Shown: positions 37,101 to 52,200, counted from the first letter of the stretch. The stretch is 64,000 nucleotides of DNA from Lingula anatina (GCF_001039355.2 NW_019775584.1:186001-250000), one strand, 5' to 3'. A program made the numbers and translations. The notes: generated by a model from the letters alone, not told the origin.

Positions 37101-40100
37101 TTTTACAAATGAACTTAAGTTTTAGGCTCAACTTTATCAAAAAGTTAGTCTACTTGAGGCCAAGATATGTTAGTCATAGTCCACTTGAATTATATATAAA
37201 TGAAGTATTGGTCTGAAACTTATGACCCATGTCTTTTTTTTTATTATAAAACAATAGCAGGATTTTAATTTGTTCTAATACCACATATTTATTTTTGGTC
37301 AAGCTCCTTAAATGTGGGTTTAAAGGTGCAGGACTTGGGCAGGGGTGGGGGTTGGGGGTGGGAGAGGGTTCTTTCATGAAATAGGCTTATTGGCAGTCAG
37401 CATTTGGAATATCTAAACTCCCAGTGACTGCATGTCGAAGCTTTAAGATAACTTAGTTAAAAGCACATTTTAAGACAACAGAGCTACTACATTATACAAA
37501 ATTATTTCCCCACTATGATTGTCCTCTTTTCTATATGGTGACTGCAAATAATAATTTAAAAGATAATAACTGTCTGACTTTAAAAACAGATTTGATGACC
37601 TAGGATCTTGTAGAATATTACTGACATTTTTCTTTATATCATAATACCTTGGTTTAAGAAAAAAAGTTTATCCAATTATAGTTATTGAGCACTATACTTT
37701 CTAAGAATTCAAAATGAATGTAGTTATATTTCCAACATCAGTGAAACGAGATATATTACTTCCAAGAAAATAGATAGTTGAAATTAATTGCACATACTTA
37801 ATATGTCTGATATTGTTAACCATGTGTGTCTCTTGGATAGAATGATAAATACACTTTATCAAGGAATAAGACAAGAAGGTCAAAGAAAATATTAAGACAA
37901 GAAGTTACACAACCTGATTAATTTGAGTATTAAATATGAGTTTAAATAACAAGATTCTTCTTTTTTCATCAATCAGGTTGTGTACTTCAAAATGTTGGCT
38001 ATTAATGTTCCAGAAAAAAAAAGTAGAACCAGAGATAAATTTTTAACCCAGGTCTTTATACCCAAAAACTTCAGATTCTTACAGCTAGCAATTTTCAGGC
38101 TTTCCTACAGGCTTTCTTACCACTGAAATTTATCATAGCTTCACTCCAGCTCATTCAGTTTCTTTTGTCTTTTGGTTCCATTACATTAATTAGTCTATAG
38201 TGCATGTACTTAATGGCCAATCTTAAATGCAGATGGCACTTTCTTACTGCTAATCTAAATAAGATCATAAAGTTGGGGTAGAGAATAAGCAATTATGAGG
38301 AAAAATTATCTGCTGTGGATTATACAAGAAATACACAATTTGCCAGTTCCTCAGCTTGTCATTTTCTCATTATTCTTGTGAAGATTATGAAAGCAAATGC
38401 AATTTTCAGGGTGATTACCTCCTTACAGACTGTCTGAGACATGTCAATATATAGAGACAAGCAGAAGTAGAACAAAATGTTAATGAAGCTCAGTTTTGAT
38501 AACCAGTTAGACATTTGTAGGAGGAAATGAGAGATGTACTAGTAGTCTATGGAGAAAATCAACATTAGAATAGCTGTTAGATGGATTTTTATGCACACAC
38601 ACACACACATGCTACTTATCCCTTAGCAAAATGAAAAGTTTGCAACAATATTGCAGAAAAATTGCAGGAAATGCAGGAGTTTGCAAGAAAAATTGGTACT
38701 GTAGTTAATTTGCAACAAATTTGCAATAAAAAACTAAGTTTGCAGCAGGTTTGTTAGAAAAGCCTTTATGTTCTGGCAAATTAGCAGCAAATTTGCAAGA
38801 ACACATTAAGTTTGCAGTAAGTTTGCTAGAAAGTATTCAAGTTCTTGCAAATTTGCAACAAAATTATTGTAAATTCACAGCAAATTATAAGCAAACTTGC
38901 AGCAAATTTACAGGAATTTCTTGCAAAATTGCAGCAAATTCGTAGCAAATTTGCAGTGAATTTGCAAGAGAGTTTGTGGCAGGCCTAATATTTTGCTAAG
39001 GGATGTTGTTGTCATTTGTGTCATCTTTCCCACCATTAAAAGGGGCTTATTGTGTAATGCTAACATAGCTGTTATATAAGTTGGGTTTGTTGTGCATCAC
39101 ATCTGAATTGTCAAGAGAAACGACACCTCTTATTTCTGATGGAGAAATTTCATGAAAACAAATTTCCTGCTGCTTGTAATTGGTACTTTCAGTACAAAGC
39201 AAAGATTGTTGTCACCAGAGATGCTTTTTTGTTGTGGATCACACATGAGGCATCAAGAAATAATTGCATCTCTTATTTCTTATTTTATGATTTGGTTAAA
39301 ACATTTTTTGCTCTTCTGTGCATTGAGGTGCTTTAAGTGTGATGCATTGTATAACATCATTTGTTGTATCTCACAAGTGAGTTGTCAAGTTACTGTTTTT
39401 CCAAAACCAATTTTTCTTCACATTTTTGTGGTAAGTTTATGTATTTGGAAGCTTTATTGCAAAGATATTACTTAAGAAAAAAGAGAGAATATCTTCAGTT
39501 TCCATGATATTTAAGGAAAACATAATCTGAAGAGGACTTAGGTCAGGAATTCTACATTTTCTGCTTGGTTTTTCCACTTTGTTGGATTTCCCATATTCAC
39601 ATAGTCAAACCTCTTAATTAAAGGTATACTGTACACGTTAAAAATGTCTCCAACTTAAGTCATATTTTCTGTTTACATACCCTGCAGAATTACTTATCTT
39701 TCCCAATTCAGACCTTATAAAATGTGAAACCCCTCAAATAAAAGTTCCTGATGTCAGCCGTTCCTTCTGTAATGTACAGGAAGACATGGTGTTCTAAACT
39801 ACTGGCCACTCATTAAATCATTAAATTTAAAATGGTATAAAACATCTAATCCAACTGAATGGATGGGTCAAGCAATGATCCACGAGTAGGCAAAAATTGC
39901 TCCCCCCCTCCCTCCAGAGGAATATTGGCTTTTGGGGGTAATCTACCATTAAACTACCATTACCATAGACACCTGTTGTCATATGGCTATGAGAAGTACT
40001 GTGAACATAATATACTTTCACAAGTTTCTTGGAAAAAAAAATTATTGGAAAATTGCTTAAATTGTGATTTTCTCACTAACACAAGATTCACTATGTTGCA

Positions 40101-40322
40101 CGCTGAGCCAAGATGACAGAGATGATATGTAGGTTAGTTTAGTTTCCAGGTGGCTGGGATAGATAGCTGATATAAAGTTAACACTTGTTTCGGTAATCTC
40201 AGTAAGTAAAGTTATCAATGAGGAAGCAATTTAGATACATGTAGAGTGGAAGACTGAGAAAGAAATTGGTTAAGGTATATTTCTAGGAATAGAAAGGTAT
40301 GCATACACCTACAAGCGAACAG

Positions 40323-40374
<52 letters not shown>

Positions 40375-43300
40375 GCATGTGTGTTTAAATGACTTCTGTG
40401 TGAGGGTTTTGTATTTTCCAGTCTGAAGGCACTTGCATGTTTAGGAATGAAATCTAAATATTTCAACAGCCCTTCATGACCCCAGCCTCTCCTGCTAGTC
40501 CATCCCTTCTTCAGCCTGTCCCTTTCTTAACCTCTTCCCTCCTCTCTCCATGTATACTCATTCACCCCTCGATCTCTACAGACCCCACCCTAAATCTCCC
40601 CACCCCTTCCTTCTCGCCTTCCTGCAATCTTTTCCACCTCGTTTCATTGATTTAATCCATCCTTCTCAACTGCGTGCTGTTAATGTGATTCCCACGAGGG
40701 GAAGTGAAAGAAGAAGCTGAATGCCACCTAGGCACCCACGTACACGATTTTTCAAATCTTCTCAAAGGGTTACCACTTTCTGCTGCTGTGTACTGAACAC
40801 TCAATAGATGATGATGTTGATAGTGATGCATGACTTTTAGAAAGAAAAGGGGAAACAATATGCAGGAAAAGTTTGCAAAAATCAATTTCCTAACAGTGTA
40901 CTTAACTCTTCTGTTGTAAATGTCACTGGGAGAGCCGTGGCTGTGGGCGCTCACGGGACTGGGCCGTATCAGTCAGCGATTGAGATTTGTGGTTTTTCAA
41001 TTCAGCTAGCTGCTGTGACTTGTTCATCACACAGTGGAGATATGTCATTCAGTTATCAGGATGGCAGGTAAGGTTTCATCCTGAGAAAAGACCACCTGGT
41101 TTATCATCTGATTTAAAAGAAAAGGGTTAGTTACATGAAGAGTTTGACTGATATCCTGGTCATCCCCCCACCTTCTTTTTTTTTTTTTTTTTTTTTTTTT
41201 TTGCTTGCTTGCTGGTGGGTCAGTCAAATTTATCACACTGAGCATTAGTTTGCTCAAGGAAGTGTTGGTTATGGGAAGAGAAAAGGAAGAATAGTTACAA
41301 TTGAAATTCGAGAAATGTTATGCAAGTCCCATTGGTGGCAGGTTGTAACTTGGTACTCTTTGTAATGAATCTCTGGTTCGGATTTCTTTCAAAGAAGTTC
41401 ATTTATTTTTTGTGAATATAGTCAGGAATGTCATCTTTCGGGGTTACAGTTATAAACTATTTCATTTTTTATCAAAATGAGTTTTTTGTGAATCATTAGA
41501 CATCGAAGTAGCATCAGTTTATAGGTAGGCATGCATGTCATGAGTAAATCAATTCATCCATTTTATGATGAATATTTTTTGAAAATGTGATAACAATTAT
41601 CAGTGTTTCAGATTAATGGGCTTATCAAAGCTCTGCTTTATGAGTCTCATTAGCGGAATTATGTGGTTGTTTGCCTTCCAGTATTTCTAGTTCATTTTAA
41701 GATAAAGAAGAGCATCTGGAGAGCAATCTGACATGTATCCCATCATGCCTTGACAATTAAGAAACCTCAAGTACACGTAGCTAACTGGTTTTATGCTAAT
41801 TGGTAAAAATATTCTACATTGGACAAAGAAAATGGAAAGTGTTCCAGAATTTTGTATCATTGAGCTGATAGAAAAAAGTCTGTTTCCATTTGGCTAGTGT
41901 GATAATTCTCAATTCTATTGGCAGGTCCTGCTTTCACTTGTACCATCTTTGTGCCGTAATTCATAATCTGTTTTATGAAATGAAGTCTTTTAAACTAAAT
42001 TCATAGCATACTGTGAAATTCGGAAGAAAATATACTCTGCCTATTGGCTGCCTGCATTGGTGATTTTTTTCAAATGGTAATTTTTTTTAAAAAAGTGGAA
42101 AATATGAGAGCGGATGACAAAGTATAAGATAGTGTCTTTGGTATCTTTGGAAACCAGAACCTTAAGGAAACGCGTCTAACCGGCATTTCTTAGGGTAACT
42201 TGTACCATAAAATCAGCCCCTTCAAGAATCTCCAAAGACTAGTGCCTCCTTTGCCATACCATAGGTGTACCATAGTTATAGTGGGCTAGAAGTTGTATTT
42301 AAAGTGCTAACAAGCCATGGAATGTGATTGATCATCCTGCCAATCATACGGCTTTGGTGTTTCAATATGGATACATATGAGATAGTTTAAGATCTGTTCA
42401 TACAAGGAAAATTTTAGATTGAAATTGGGGCTTATTATCTGAGATCATGCTGTCTGTGAAACAGGCATGGATGAAGTGGAGAACAGTTGTTCAGAGGAGA
42501 ATCTCTTGAAGGTCACTGTTGGTCTAGACGTAATAAGTAATCTGACGTATTGGCAGCATTCACAATAGACAATAGACCTAGTCTGCACATCAAATATGGC
42601 GAACCCTCTACAGTGCTTGTTGCATAATACCCACGGGAAATACATTTAGTGTTTATTAGGGGTTAAGATGGCAAGCTTTGAAATGGGTTGCCATATTTGA
42701 TCCACAGACTAGTTAGTCTGCTGTTCTGCCTTACATGCCTCAGTTCATTTATTATATTATCATGTCAACATTAAAGGTATAATAACTCTTCGTTTTGACC
42801 AAAAAATGAATTTTCCTGGAGTAAACAACAATTTTCCCATACTTACCAATGGTTAATGAATCCATTTTTACATTCAAAGTTAGTCCCTGGTTTTTTTCTA
42901 AAAAGTTTGGTTTTTTGTTAAAATCTCTTAAGAGATTATAACAGAGTATAGCCATCAATAGAGGTCACGTGGTCTGAACACAAGCTAAGATATCAGAATA
43001 ATAGCTATAACTGCCGTTTTTCTTGTACAACTGAATATATTATATTTCCACGAGCTGTTCACAATGTTTTTATTGTGAAATATAGATCTCATACGAAGAG
43101 TTATTATCCCTTTAATTTTCATTAGTTAAATGCAAAAAGTTACTTTTTCATACTTTCTTATATGAATCAAACTGAAATTTCCAAACTTGTATTATTCCAA
43201 GTATTTTACTGACAAAACCTTGTGTTTGAAAGTAGAGATGATCTTATTGTTTTAATATACAGTAATAATTCAATCTTTTTAATGGGGTAAATTGTGAATT

Positions 43301-44116
43301 TTACAGATAGTGTAATTCATATATTATAGATTCTTAAATAGAATAGATTCTTAAAATTAGAACAAATTCTTATCTAGTGGTAGAAAAATAATCAAAAAAC
43401 AGACAACCTTACATATTCATTTTCTGCATACTAGAAAAGCACCAAAAATGCTATTATAAAAGGTTGTTTTTAATAACTCTAAAATTATGAATCTGAAAAA
43501 CTAAAATTTTCCCTATAGAAAAGATTGAGTCATTACGCTAAAACTTAAAAATGATATTTTGTCTGGTGGCCTTATCTTGACCAAAACTGGTCTGGGTATG
43601 ATGTTACAGTATTAAAAAGAAATTAGTTTCTTGTCCCTATCTCATGCCTGGATCATCAAACCATAACAAGGCACCCTGTAAATATATATGATAACTAACA
43701 GACATTTATATCTTGGCCAAATCCTAAATGATTACATATATAGAATTAATATATATAAAACTATTAAGGATTTGGCCAAAATATACCATGGTCATAATAC
43801 TATAGCGTGCCTGGTTATGAGGTATGTCCTGATTGAGGTATGAGATAGGTACAAGCAGTATCAGTGAATTATAGTGGTAGAGTACTTAAATGTCTTCAGT
43901 GGGATCAGTGTACCATTCTTCTCTATGGGACTTGTATTTATGTGACGTGTGGCATGTCCAATATGTTATGCTGGATGGTGAGCTTGAGTGATGTATGGAT
44001 TCTCTATGTGGATAGAAGTGTGACAGTGACGGAGTTGACTATTGGTGCTGCGCAGTAAAGGGCACTAGGGAAGACTGGTAGCTATACCTTGCTACTTTAT
44101 GGTAAATAAGTGAGTG

Positions 44117-44161
<45 letters not shown>

Positions 44162-47100
44162 ATATGTATTTAGGTACAAAGTCTTGTTATGAGGACAAAT
44201 AATGACATTCTTAATATTTAATTATTTGTGTCAGTCATGATAAGAGACTCTTGTTGTGTTTCAGATTGTCTGCGATAGCGTGACAGAAAATCATCTCTCT
44301 CAGTTAGAAGTAGTGCAGAACCAGGTAAGCTTCCTTAGTTGTTTACCTTATTAACATCAACAGAATGCAACCTACTGAGTAGAGGAATGTCAGGTACAAA
44401 TGAATAGCACTATGTATATTCATTCAAGAGCTAATTACATACAAGATGTTTTTGTGTTGTTTATTTGATAAGGTGCACTAAATGAAAACAAATCAAGCAC
44501 AATTGAAATTCAAACTTACCATTAATGTGTGGGAATCATCTCTTTTTGACCCCCCCCCCCTCCCCCCCCCGGCAGATAACTTCTCTGAATTCATCAATGT
44601 AAACTTTAAAATAACACTTTAAAAGTATTGTTAGGTCATCACTAATATGTTAGCTGATTGTGGCTTTATATTTATATTCATTTTCCAATGGGAATTAGTA
44701 GTTGTTTACTACTTTATATACCATGCTACATTTTGAAATTAAATCAATCGGAACTATTTCTGATTGAACACCTCCATTCAACAACTTGGTAATGAATGCA
44801 TAATTGATAAAAAGGAAAGAAAGCATATGGAATAAATAAACAAGTGATATCAAAATAAAAACTTTTGGAAGATCATTTATACTCAAACTAGCAGACATAA
44901 TTTCAGATGATAGAGAAGATAAACTACAAAATCATATGGCATTGCTACAGTACCCTCTACTAGGGCTACAGATTATATATTATTTAATTACATGCACTTT
45001 TCTCCAGTGTGACCGTCTTTTTTGGCCATCTGGAAGCAATTAATTCTGCACCTGTTGAAGGGACATTGTTTTCGTGCTGTAGCAACTTGACTTGGCGACA
45101 ATATGTTTAAAGCTCCTTATGCAACCTGTCTGGTAAACATGTCATGTAGTTACTAGTAGAGATTCTCTTGGCTTTCACCTAAATTGGTAAATGTACATAA
45201 TGTAATGAATCTTAGGTGCATTTCTGCATGAAGACCCCAGCTTTTAGTTTGTCAAATGATATGACAAGAGAAAAAAAAAGTTGCCAGCCAGACTTCAAAT
45301 GCCTGTGCCCACATGGCTGCAGACTGCCCANTCATGTATCCCATCATGCCTTGACAATTAAGAAACCTCAAGTACACGTAGCTAACTGGTTTTATGCTAA
45401 TTGGTAAAAATATTCTACATTGGACAAAGAAAATGGAAAGTGTTCCAGAATTTTGTATCATTGAGCTGATAGAAAAAAGTCTGTTTTCATTTGGCTAGTG
45501 TGATAATTCTCAATTCTATTGGCAGGTCCTGCTTTCACTTGTACCATCTTTGTGCTGTAATTCATAATCTGTTTTATGAAATGAAGTCTTTTAAACTAAA
45601 TTCATAGCATACTGTGAAATTCGGAAGAAAATTTACTCTGCCTATTGGCTGCCTGCATTGGTGATTTTTTTCAAATGGTAATTTTTTTAAAAAAAGTGGA
45701 AAATATGAGAGCGGATGACAAAGTATAGTATAGTGTCTTTGGTATCTTTGGAAACCAGAACCTTAAGGAAACGCGTCTAACCGGCATTTCTTAGGGTAAC
45801 TTGTACCATAAAATCAGCCCCTTCAAGAATCTCCAAAGACTAGTGCCTCCTTTGCCATACCATAGGTGTACCATAGTTATAGTGGGCTAGAAGTTGTATT
45901 TAAAGTGCTAACAAGCCATGGAATGTGATTGATCATCCTGCCAATCATACGGCTTTGGTGTTTCAATATGGATACATATGAGATAGTTTAAGATCTGTTC
46001 ATACAAGGAAAATTTTAGATTGAAATTGGGGCTTATTATCTGAGATCATGCTGTCTGTGAAACAGGCATGGATGAAGTGGAGAACAGTTGTTCAGAGGAG
46101 AATCTCTTGAAGGTCACTGTTGGTCTAGACGTAATAAGTAATCTGACGTATTGGCAGCATTCACAATAGCAGACCTAGTAGCTAGTCTGCACATCAAATA
46201 TGGCGAACCCTCTACAGTGCTTGTTGCATAATACCCACGGGAAATACATTTAGTGTTTATTAGGGGTTAAGATGGCAAGCTTTGAAATGGGTTGCCATAT
46301 TTGATCCACAGACTAGTTAGTCTGCTGTTCTGCCTTACATGCCTCAGTTCATTTATTATATTATCATGTCAACATTAATTTTCATTAGTTAAATGCAAAA
46401 AGTTACTTTTTCATACTTTCTTATATGAATCAAACTGAAATTTCCAAACTTGTATTATTCCAAGTATTTTACTGACAAAACCTTGTGTTTGAAAGTAGAG
46501 ATGATCTTATTGTTTTAATATACAGTAATAATTCAATCTTTTTATTGGGGTAAATTGTGAATTTTACAGATAGTGTAATTCATATATTATAGATTCTTAA
46601 ATAGAATAGATTCTTAAAATTAGAACAAATTCTTATCTAGTGGTAGAAAAATAATCAAAAAACAGACAACCTTACATATTCATTTTCTGCATACTAGAAA
46701 AGCACCAAAAATGCTATTATAAAAGGTTGTTTTTAATAACTCTAAAATTATGAATCTGAAAAACTAAAATTTTCCCCATAGAAAAGATTGAGTCATTACG
46801 CTAAAACTTAAAAATGATATTTTGTCTGGTGGCCTTATCTTGACCAAAACTGGTCTGGGTATGATGTTACAGTATTAAAAAGAAATTAGTTTCTTGTCCC
46901 TATCTCATGCCTGGATCATCAAACCATAACAAGGCACCCTGTAAATATATATGATAACTAACAGACATTTATATCTTGGCCAAATCCTAAATGATTACAT
47001 ATATAGAATTAATATATATAAAACTATTAAGGATTTGGCCAAACTATACCATGGTCATAATACTATAGCGTGCCTGGTTATAAGGTATGTCCTGATTGAG

Positions 47101-49237
47101 GTATGAGATAGGTACAAGCAGTATCAGTGAATTATAGTGGTAGAGTACTTAAATGTCTTCAGTGGGATCAGTGTACCATTCTCCTCTATGGGACTTGTAT
47201 TTATGTGACGTGTGGCATGTCCAATAGGTTATGCTGGATGGTGAGCTTGAGTGATGTATGGATTCTCTATGTGGATAGAAGTGTGACAGCGACGGAGTTG
47301 ACTATTGGTGCTGCGCAGTAAAGGGCACTGGGGAAGACTGGTAGCTATACGTAGGCTCACTGGACATATTAAAGAACCTTGCTACTTTATGGTAGTAAAT
47401 GAGTGAGTGTTACAGGTAGAAAAAGAGAGAGGAATAGAGAGAGAGCATATTTATTGAGGTACAAAGTCTTGTCATGAGGACAAATAATGACATTCTTAAT
47501 ATTTAATTATTTGTGTCAGTCATAATAAAAGACTCTTGTTGTGTTTCAGATTGTCTGCGATAGCGTGACAGAAAGTCATCTCTCTCAGTTGGAAGTAGTG
47601 CAGAACCAGGTAAGCTTCCTTAGCTGTTTACCTTATTAACTTCAACAGAATGCAACCTAGAGGAATGTCAGGTACAAATGAATAGCACTATGTATATTCA
47701 TTCAAGTGCTAATTACATACAAGATGTTTTTGTGCTGTTTATTTGATAAGGTGCACTAATTGAAAACAAATCAAGCACAATTGAAATACAAACTCACCAT
47801 TGTGTGTGGGAATCAAATCTTTTTGACACCCCCCTCCCCCTGGCAGATAACTTCTCTGAATTCATCAATGTAAACTTTAAAATAACACTTTAAAAGTATT
47901 GTAAGGTCGTCACTAATATGATAGCTGATTGTGGCTTTATATTAATATTCATTTTCCAATGGGAATTAGTAGTTGTTTACTACTTTATATACCATGCTAC
48001 ATTTTGAAATTAAATCAATTGGAACTATTTCTGATTGAACACCTCAATTCAACAACTTGATAATGAATGTATAATTGATAAAAAGAAAACAAGCGTGTGG
48101 AATAAATAATCAAGTGATATAAAAATAAAAACTTTTGGAAGATCATTTATACCCAAAGTAGCAGACATTATAATTTCAGATGATAGAGAAGATAAACTAC
48201 AAAATCATATGGCATTGCTACAGTACCCTCTACTTGGGCTACAGATTAAATGTTATTTAATTACAGGGGTGGATCCAAAGATATTTTCTGACAGGCTTCC
48301 AAATTAACTTTGTTGATCCATCCTCCATTTTTGACTGTCTTCCGACAAAAAATAATTAGATACTCATAAATGTTAAACTTGAAAATCTGACTGTCTTCCA
48401 GAAGACCCAGAAGACGGCCTAAATCCGCCCCTGAATTACATGCACTTTTCTCCATTGTGACCATCTCTTTTGGCCATGTGGAACACTGGAATGCCTGGAA
48501 TGCCTGTGCCCACATGGTTGCAGACTGGTTTGGTTTTTTAAAAGACAACAAAATAACAAACCAAAAAGGGTCGAAATGTTAGTATGTACTATATATCATT
48601 TTCAACTTGATAGTCTCGAAGTGGCATGGAAATATTGCACTTGCAAAAAATTGCGCCATTCCAGCATTTTGGAGAAAATTCTGAACAAAATGGCAGTCAA
48701 TTCCCTGACTGCTGAGCATGAAAAATTGTATTTTTTTAAAATGCATTTTAAATATAGGGCTCTGACTTGCTAACAGATAGCAGGATCATATCACTGTGTC
48801 AAATGAGGTAAACAGATTAATTTGGAATATATGTATATATGTACAGACCAAGAGCACTATAATAATACCATCATCTATCAATGGAAATTTCTGACGCTAA
48901 TGATGGAAAACATGCAGCAGAAACATATCATATCCTTATAGCAAAATATACTGGCAAAAATTATTGCCCCAGTTTACTTTGAACATTTGTCAATGCTGAT
49001 GTATTTTCATTATTATTGTAAGCAAATGGGAAATAGCTGTGACACACTATGGTTGAGTTGATCATTATAGTGGTTTTGACGAAGATCCATTGCCATTAGT
49101 GTATCATTGCTCTCCAAACAAGTTCTTTTTATGTGCCATCAAGAACCCATCAATTATTGATAAATGTTGCATCACGTACATCCCTGTTTTGAAATTTCAC
49201 CAGGATGCCATTTAACTCCAGACATGAGAAGGGTAAG

Positions 49238-49268
<31 letters not shown>

Positions 49269-52200
49269 GTAATACAAAAATAATATATAAAATCAGGAAT
49301 CCTCTCTGTATTAAGTTCAGAGGAATCAACTTGGATAGATATCTTATTATAGTCTGAATGGAAGACTAGTAGCCTGCTAATATGGCTGCTCTATCTGGAA
49401 CAATAATACTATCAACCTGGAAAACGTGCAGTTCACTGGCTGGTACCCTGGGCACTAAAAAGCTAGCTTGCTCACTATACCTTTTCAGGTGTTAGCTTTA
49501 CAGTGCCCCTGAAGAATAGGGACAATTTTGATTATCCATCAATGAAAGATACTGCTCCGTAGTGAATCTGCAGTTGAATGTCATTAGTCCAAAATTAATA
49601 GTAAAACAGATTTAATTTTGCTTTAATGAATTTTATTTACTGTATTTAAGATATTAATTGAAAAATTGATTATTTATTAAAAAAGCATTCCATGTGTTTT
49701 CGTATTTTATTGCTTATCAAAAAACATTCGTTCCTGAGATTTTATCTCGTCTGTACAAGATGACGGCAGCTCAAGGCAGGACAGAGCTGTGACAGAGCTG
49801 TACAAGACATGTGACTCCAAAATATGGAAGCACCCCAGGCAGTATGCCGGTGGTGGCTAGAGTTGGTATTGCTGATGTGGGTTATATATGAAATCAAGAT
49901 CAAGCTAGAACCTAGGATACTAGCTGGAGGCCTCTTAGCCTGGCTAAAAGACAATTGGCTTGAATAGAAGACAGCTAACCTAGATGGACTACTTTCAAGT
50001 TGACAGAATGGCTGTCAGCATGAACCAATTGCAAACACTGTCAGTCTAGATACAAAGCTGTCAGTCGGTGTGGTTTACTGTCAACAGTTGCCTAGTTTCC
50101 CTGCGTCATCAACTAACCGCCAATCAATTCTTTATGTTTAAAAGATGCCACAGCAATCCAGTTAGTGGCATATTAGAACAGCAGTCTCCAGGGAATACCA
50201 GCAACAAGATATATATATTGTATAATATTACAGGAAAGATGTATAATTTAATAGGTTGCACACACTGTGGTAAAAAGAGCTAGCATAGGCAACAATACAT
50301 TAGCTTTTATACTTTTAAAAGCCAGCAGCACTGAATTTATCATACCTTCTGGTTCCATTTAGTAATTGTGCATTGAGGGCCACTTGTCCCTCACTGTCAA
50401 CTTGGGAAATAAGTATGAACTAAATGCTGCATTTTGTCTCTCCACATGCAATCATGATGCATTAACACAGCTGGATTGTTCATTGAAGGGAAGGTGAGCA
50501 AGAAGGTTCTGAAACTGCTCATGCAGACACCAAGGGGACAAGCAGAAAAGCCTGATAAGTGAGAAAAAAGACTGGAGATAATCCCTGACTGGTTTAGACC
50601 CTTTTTTACTTCAAAGAAGACATTTACAACAGATGATCCTTGGGTCTACAGATCTGCTGATCAAATATGGTGGACCCTACATGAAAGAAGAGCCAACTTA
50701 TGGGCTGATGATCTCCCCACCTCCGCACGCACCATTTAATTGGATTAAGTCAGGTTTAATTGCTAGATCCCTACAAGGACAGCAGGTGTGGAGGCAAGGA
50801 GACCATCAGTGGATTAGTCAGCTCTTCTTTCATATAGGGTCTGCCATATTTGATCCGCGGATCTGTAGGTCCAAGGATCATCTGTTGTGAACGTCCTCAT
50901 ACTAAACCTGTATCCATAGGGAAAACATGTGGACATACTTAACAAAGGCTAAAAAATTGATAAGTTTTTGATTGACCCTTTTTATGGAGACTGTATGCGA
51001 TCAATTTGCCAAGCTCTCACATGTGCACATGCATGACTGCAAGGATGCACACATGCGTGCACACACACCTACACACACTGGTTTTCATATTCAAAGAGAA
51101 GGGACTTGAATCGGGAATGAGATTTTTCCAACTAAACGCAGATTTCAGACTTTTTGGGAGCCAAAATTATAAGGGGCTTAGGCAGCCCGCTGGACACCAT
51201 GTCATATATCCTGACTATTTCACTAAAAGGGAGTCTCATTCTTGATGAATATCCTGCTCATCAGAATGTCTCAAATTTTTTGTTTTGCTATTGCAGATAG
51301 CGGCCTGCCACTACCGCCTGAAGCAGAGTCCATACAGGGCCACTGATATGCCGAGACCCATGTATAAAGAGAACTCCCAGGAGAAGAGCAGTGAGGCTAT
51401 CCTTCAATTATGCGGTAAGAAAATGGTCAGTTTTTAGGAAAAATATGTTTTGGGTGGGATTGGGGAGGGGAGGAGAGCTAGAATTCCCTTACCCTTAACT
51501 AATAAGTGGCGAGCAGTTCAGCATCAGTAACATTGAAAAAAAAATGTTGAAAGGAACTGCACAAACTTACTCAAGGATGAAAATTACAAATAGGCTCAAA
51601 TTGCAGACTCTGGTGGGGGGCATAAGGGTTGGTTACCCTGGTCAATCGGGATTTCCTATGAGAAGAACTTTGGATTTGTCCATACTTGTATGCTACTGTT
51701 AGACTCACACTGTTATGGTACATATAATACTAATAGTTCATATATGTAAGGGCAATGATGAAAATGTGACTTAACACTTATTGGCTTCTGTTGCACAAGA
51801 TGGTGGTGTCTTGAAACTCTGTGTCCACTCTTAGAACTTGACAAAAACATTGCATGTAACAACTATAAGAAGGGATATTGAGCTCACTGTATTGATACAC
51901 GCTAACTTTGTACAAGGTGCCAATGAAATGGCTCTGTAGTACTTTTCCATCAGATCAATGGTCTGTCATTTCTGTTGCCTTTTCCTGGTGGCTTTCTATT
52001 ATCAGAGCATGGTTATCAATCAAAGTCACAGCCATCAGTTGGTTGCATATGGCCTAGATCCTTTCGCCAGGTTGATTGTAAAATGTTCCCTTATGAAATA
52101 CTCTCATATTTGTGGTTGTATTTTTGACCTTTTATTTTCATAAGCTATGTGGTTGAGTAAAATGGATCATTTTTCGAAAGTGAATTTTTTCCCCAAAGTT

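Larger units (their letters stand above)
34183..44264. other. PDE2A intron 5 (10.1 kb), no recognised gene
   Basis: Contains the MITE at 35736-35902, a 12-bp minisatellite at 35985-36210, a repeat-bearing element at 38618-39004, an AC microsatellite, a T tract at 41176-41202, and the start of the redundant block A. Confidence 0.75.
41732..45330 (+). repeat. block A, copy 1 (contains PDE2A exon 44265-44324)
   Basis: Starting at CATGTATCCCATCATGCC, this stretch is repeated at 45333-48530 with scattered substitutions and indels. Unlike copy 2 it carries the 337-bp TTAA element, a longer GA tract (44121-44160) and about 270 bp near 45040-45290. It lacks the MITE at 48264. It ends at the single N at 45331. 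Confidence 0.92.

Noticed and set aside
38618-39004. CRISPR-like or regularly spaced repeat array
   Set aside because: Spacing is irregular, units are degenerate, and the genome is eukaryotic.
12007-42958. Homologous small proteins at 12007-12204 (+) and 42752-42958 (-)
   Set aside because: Their similarity is entirely explained by the shared 337-bp TTAA element.
43864-47321. Two similar 64-codon open frames (43864-44058 and 47127-47321) as paralogous small genes
   Set aside because: They are the same intronic sequence in the two copies of block A, with no family resemblance and no splice logic of their own.
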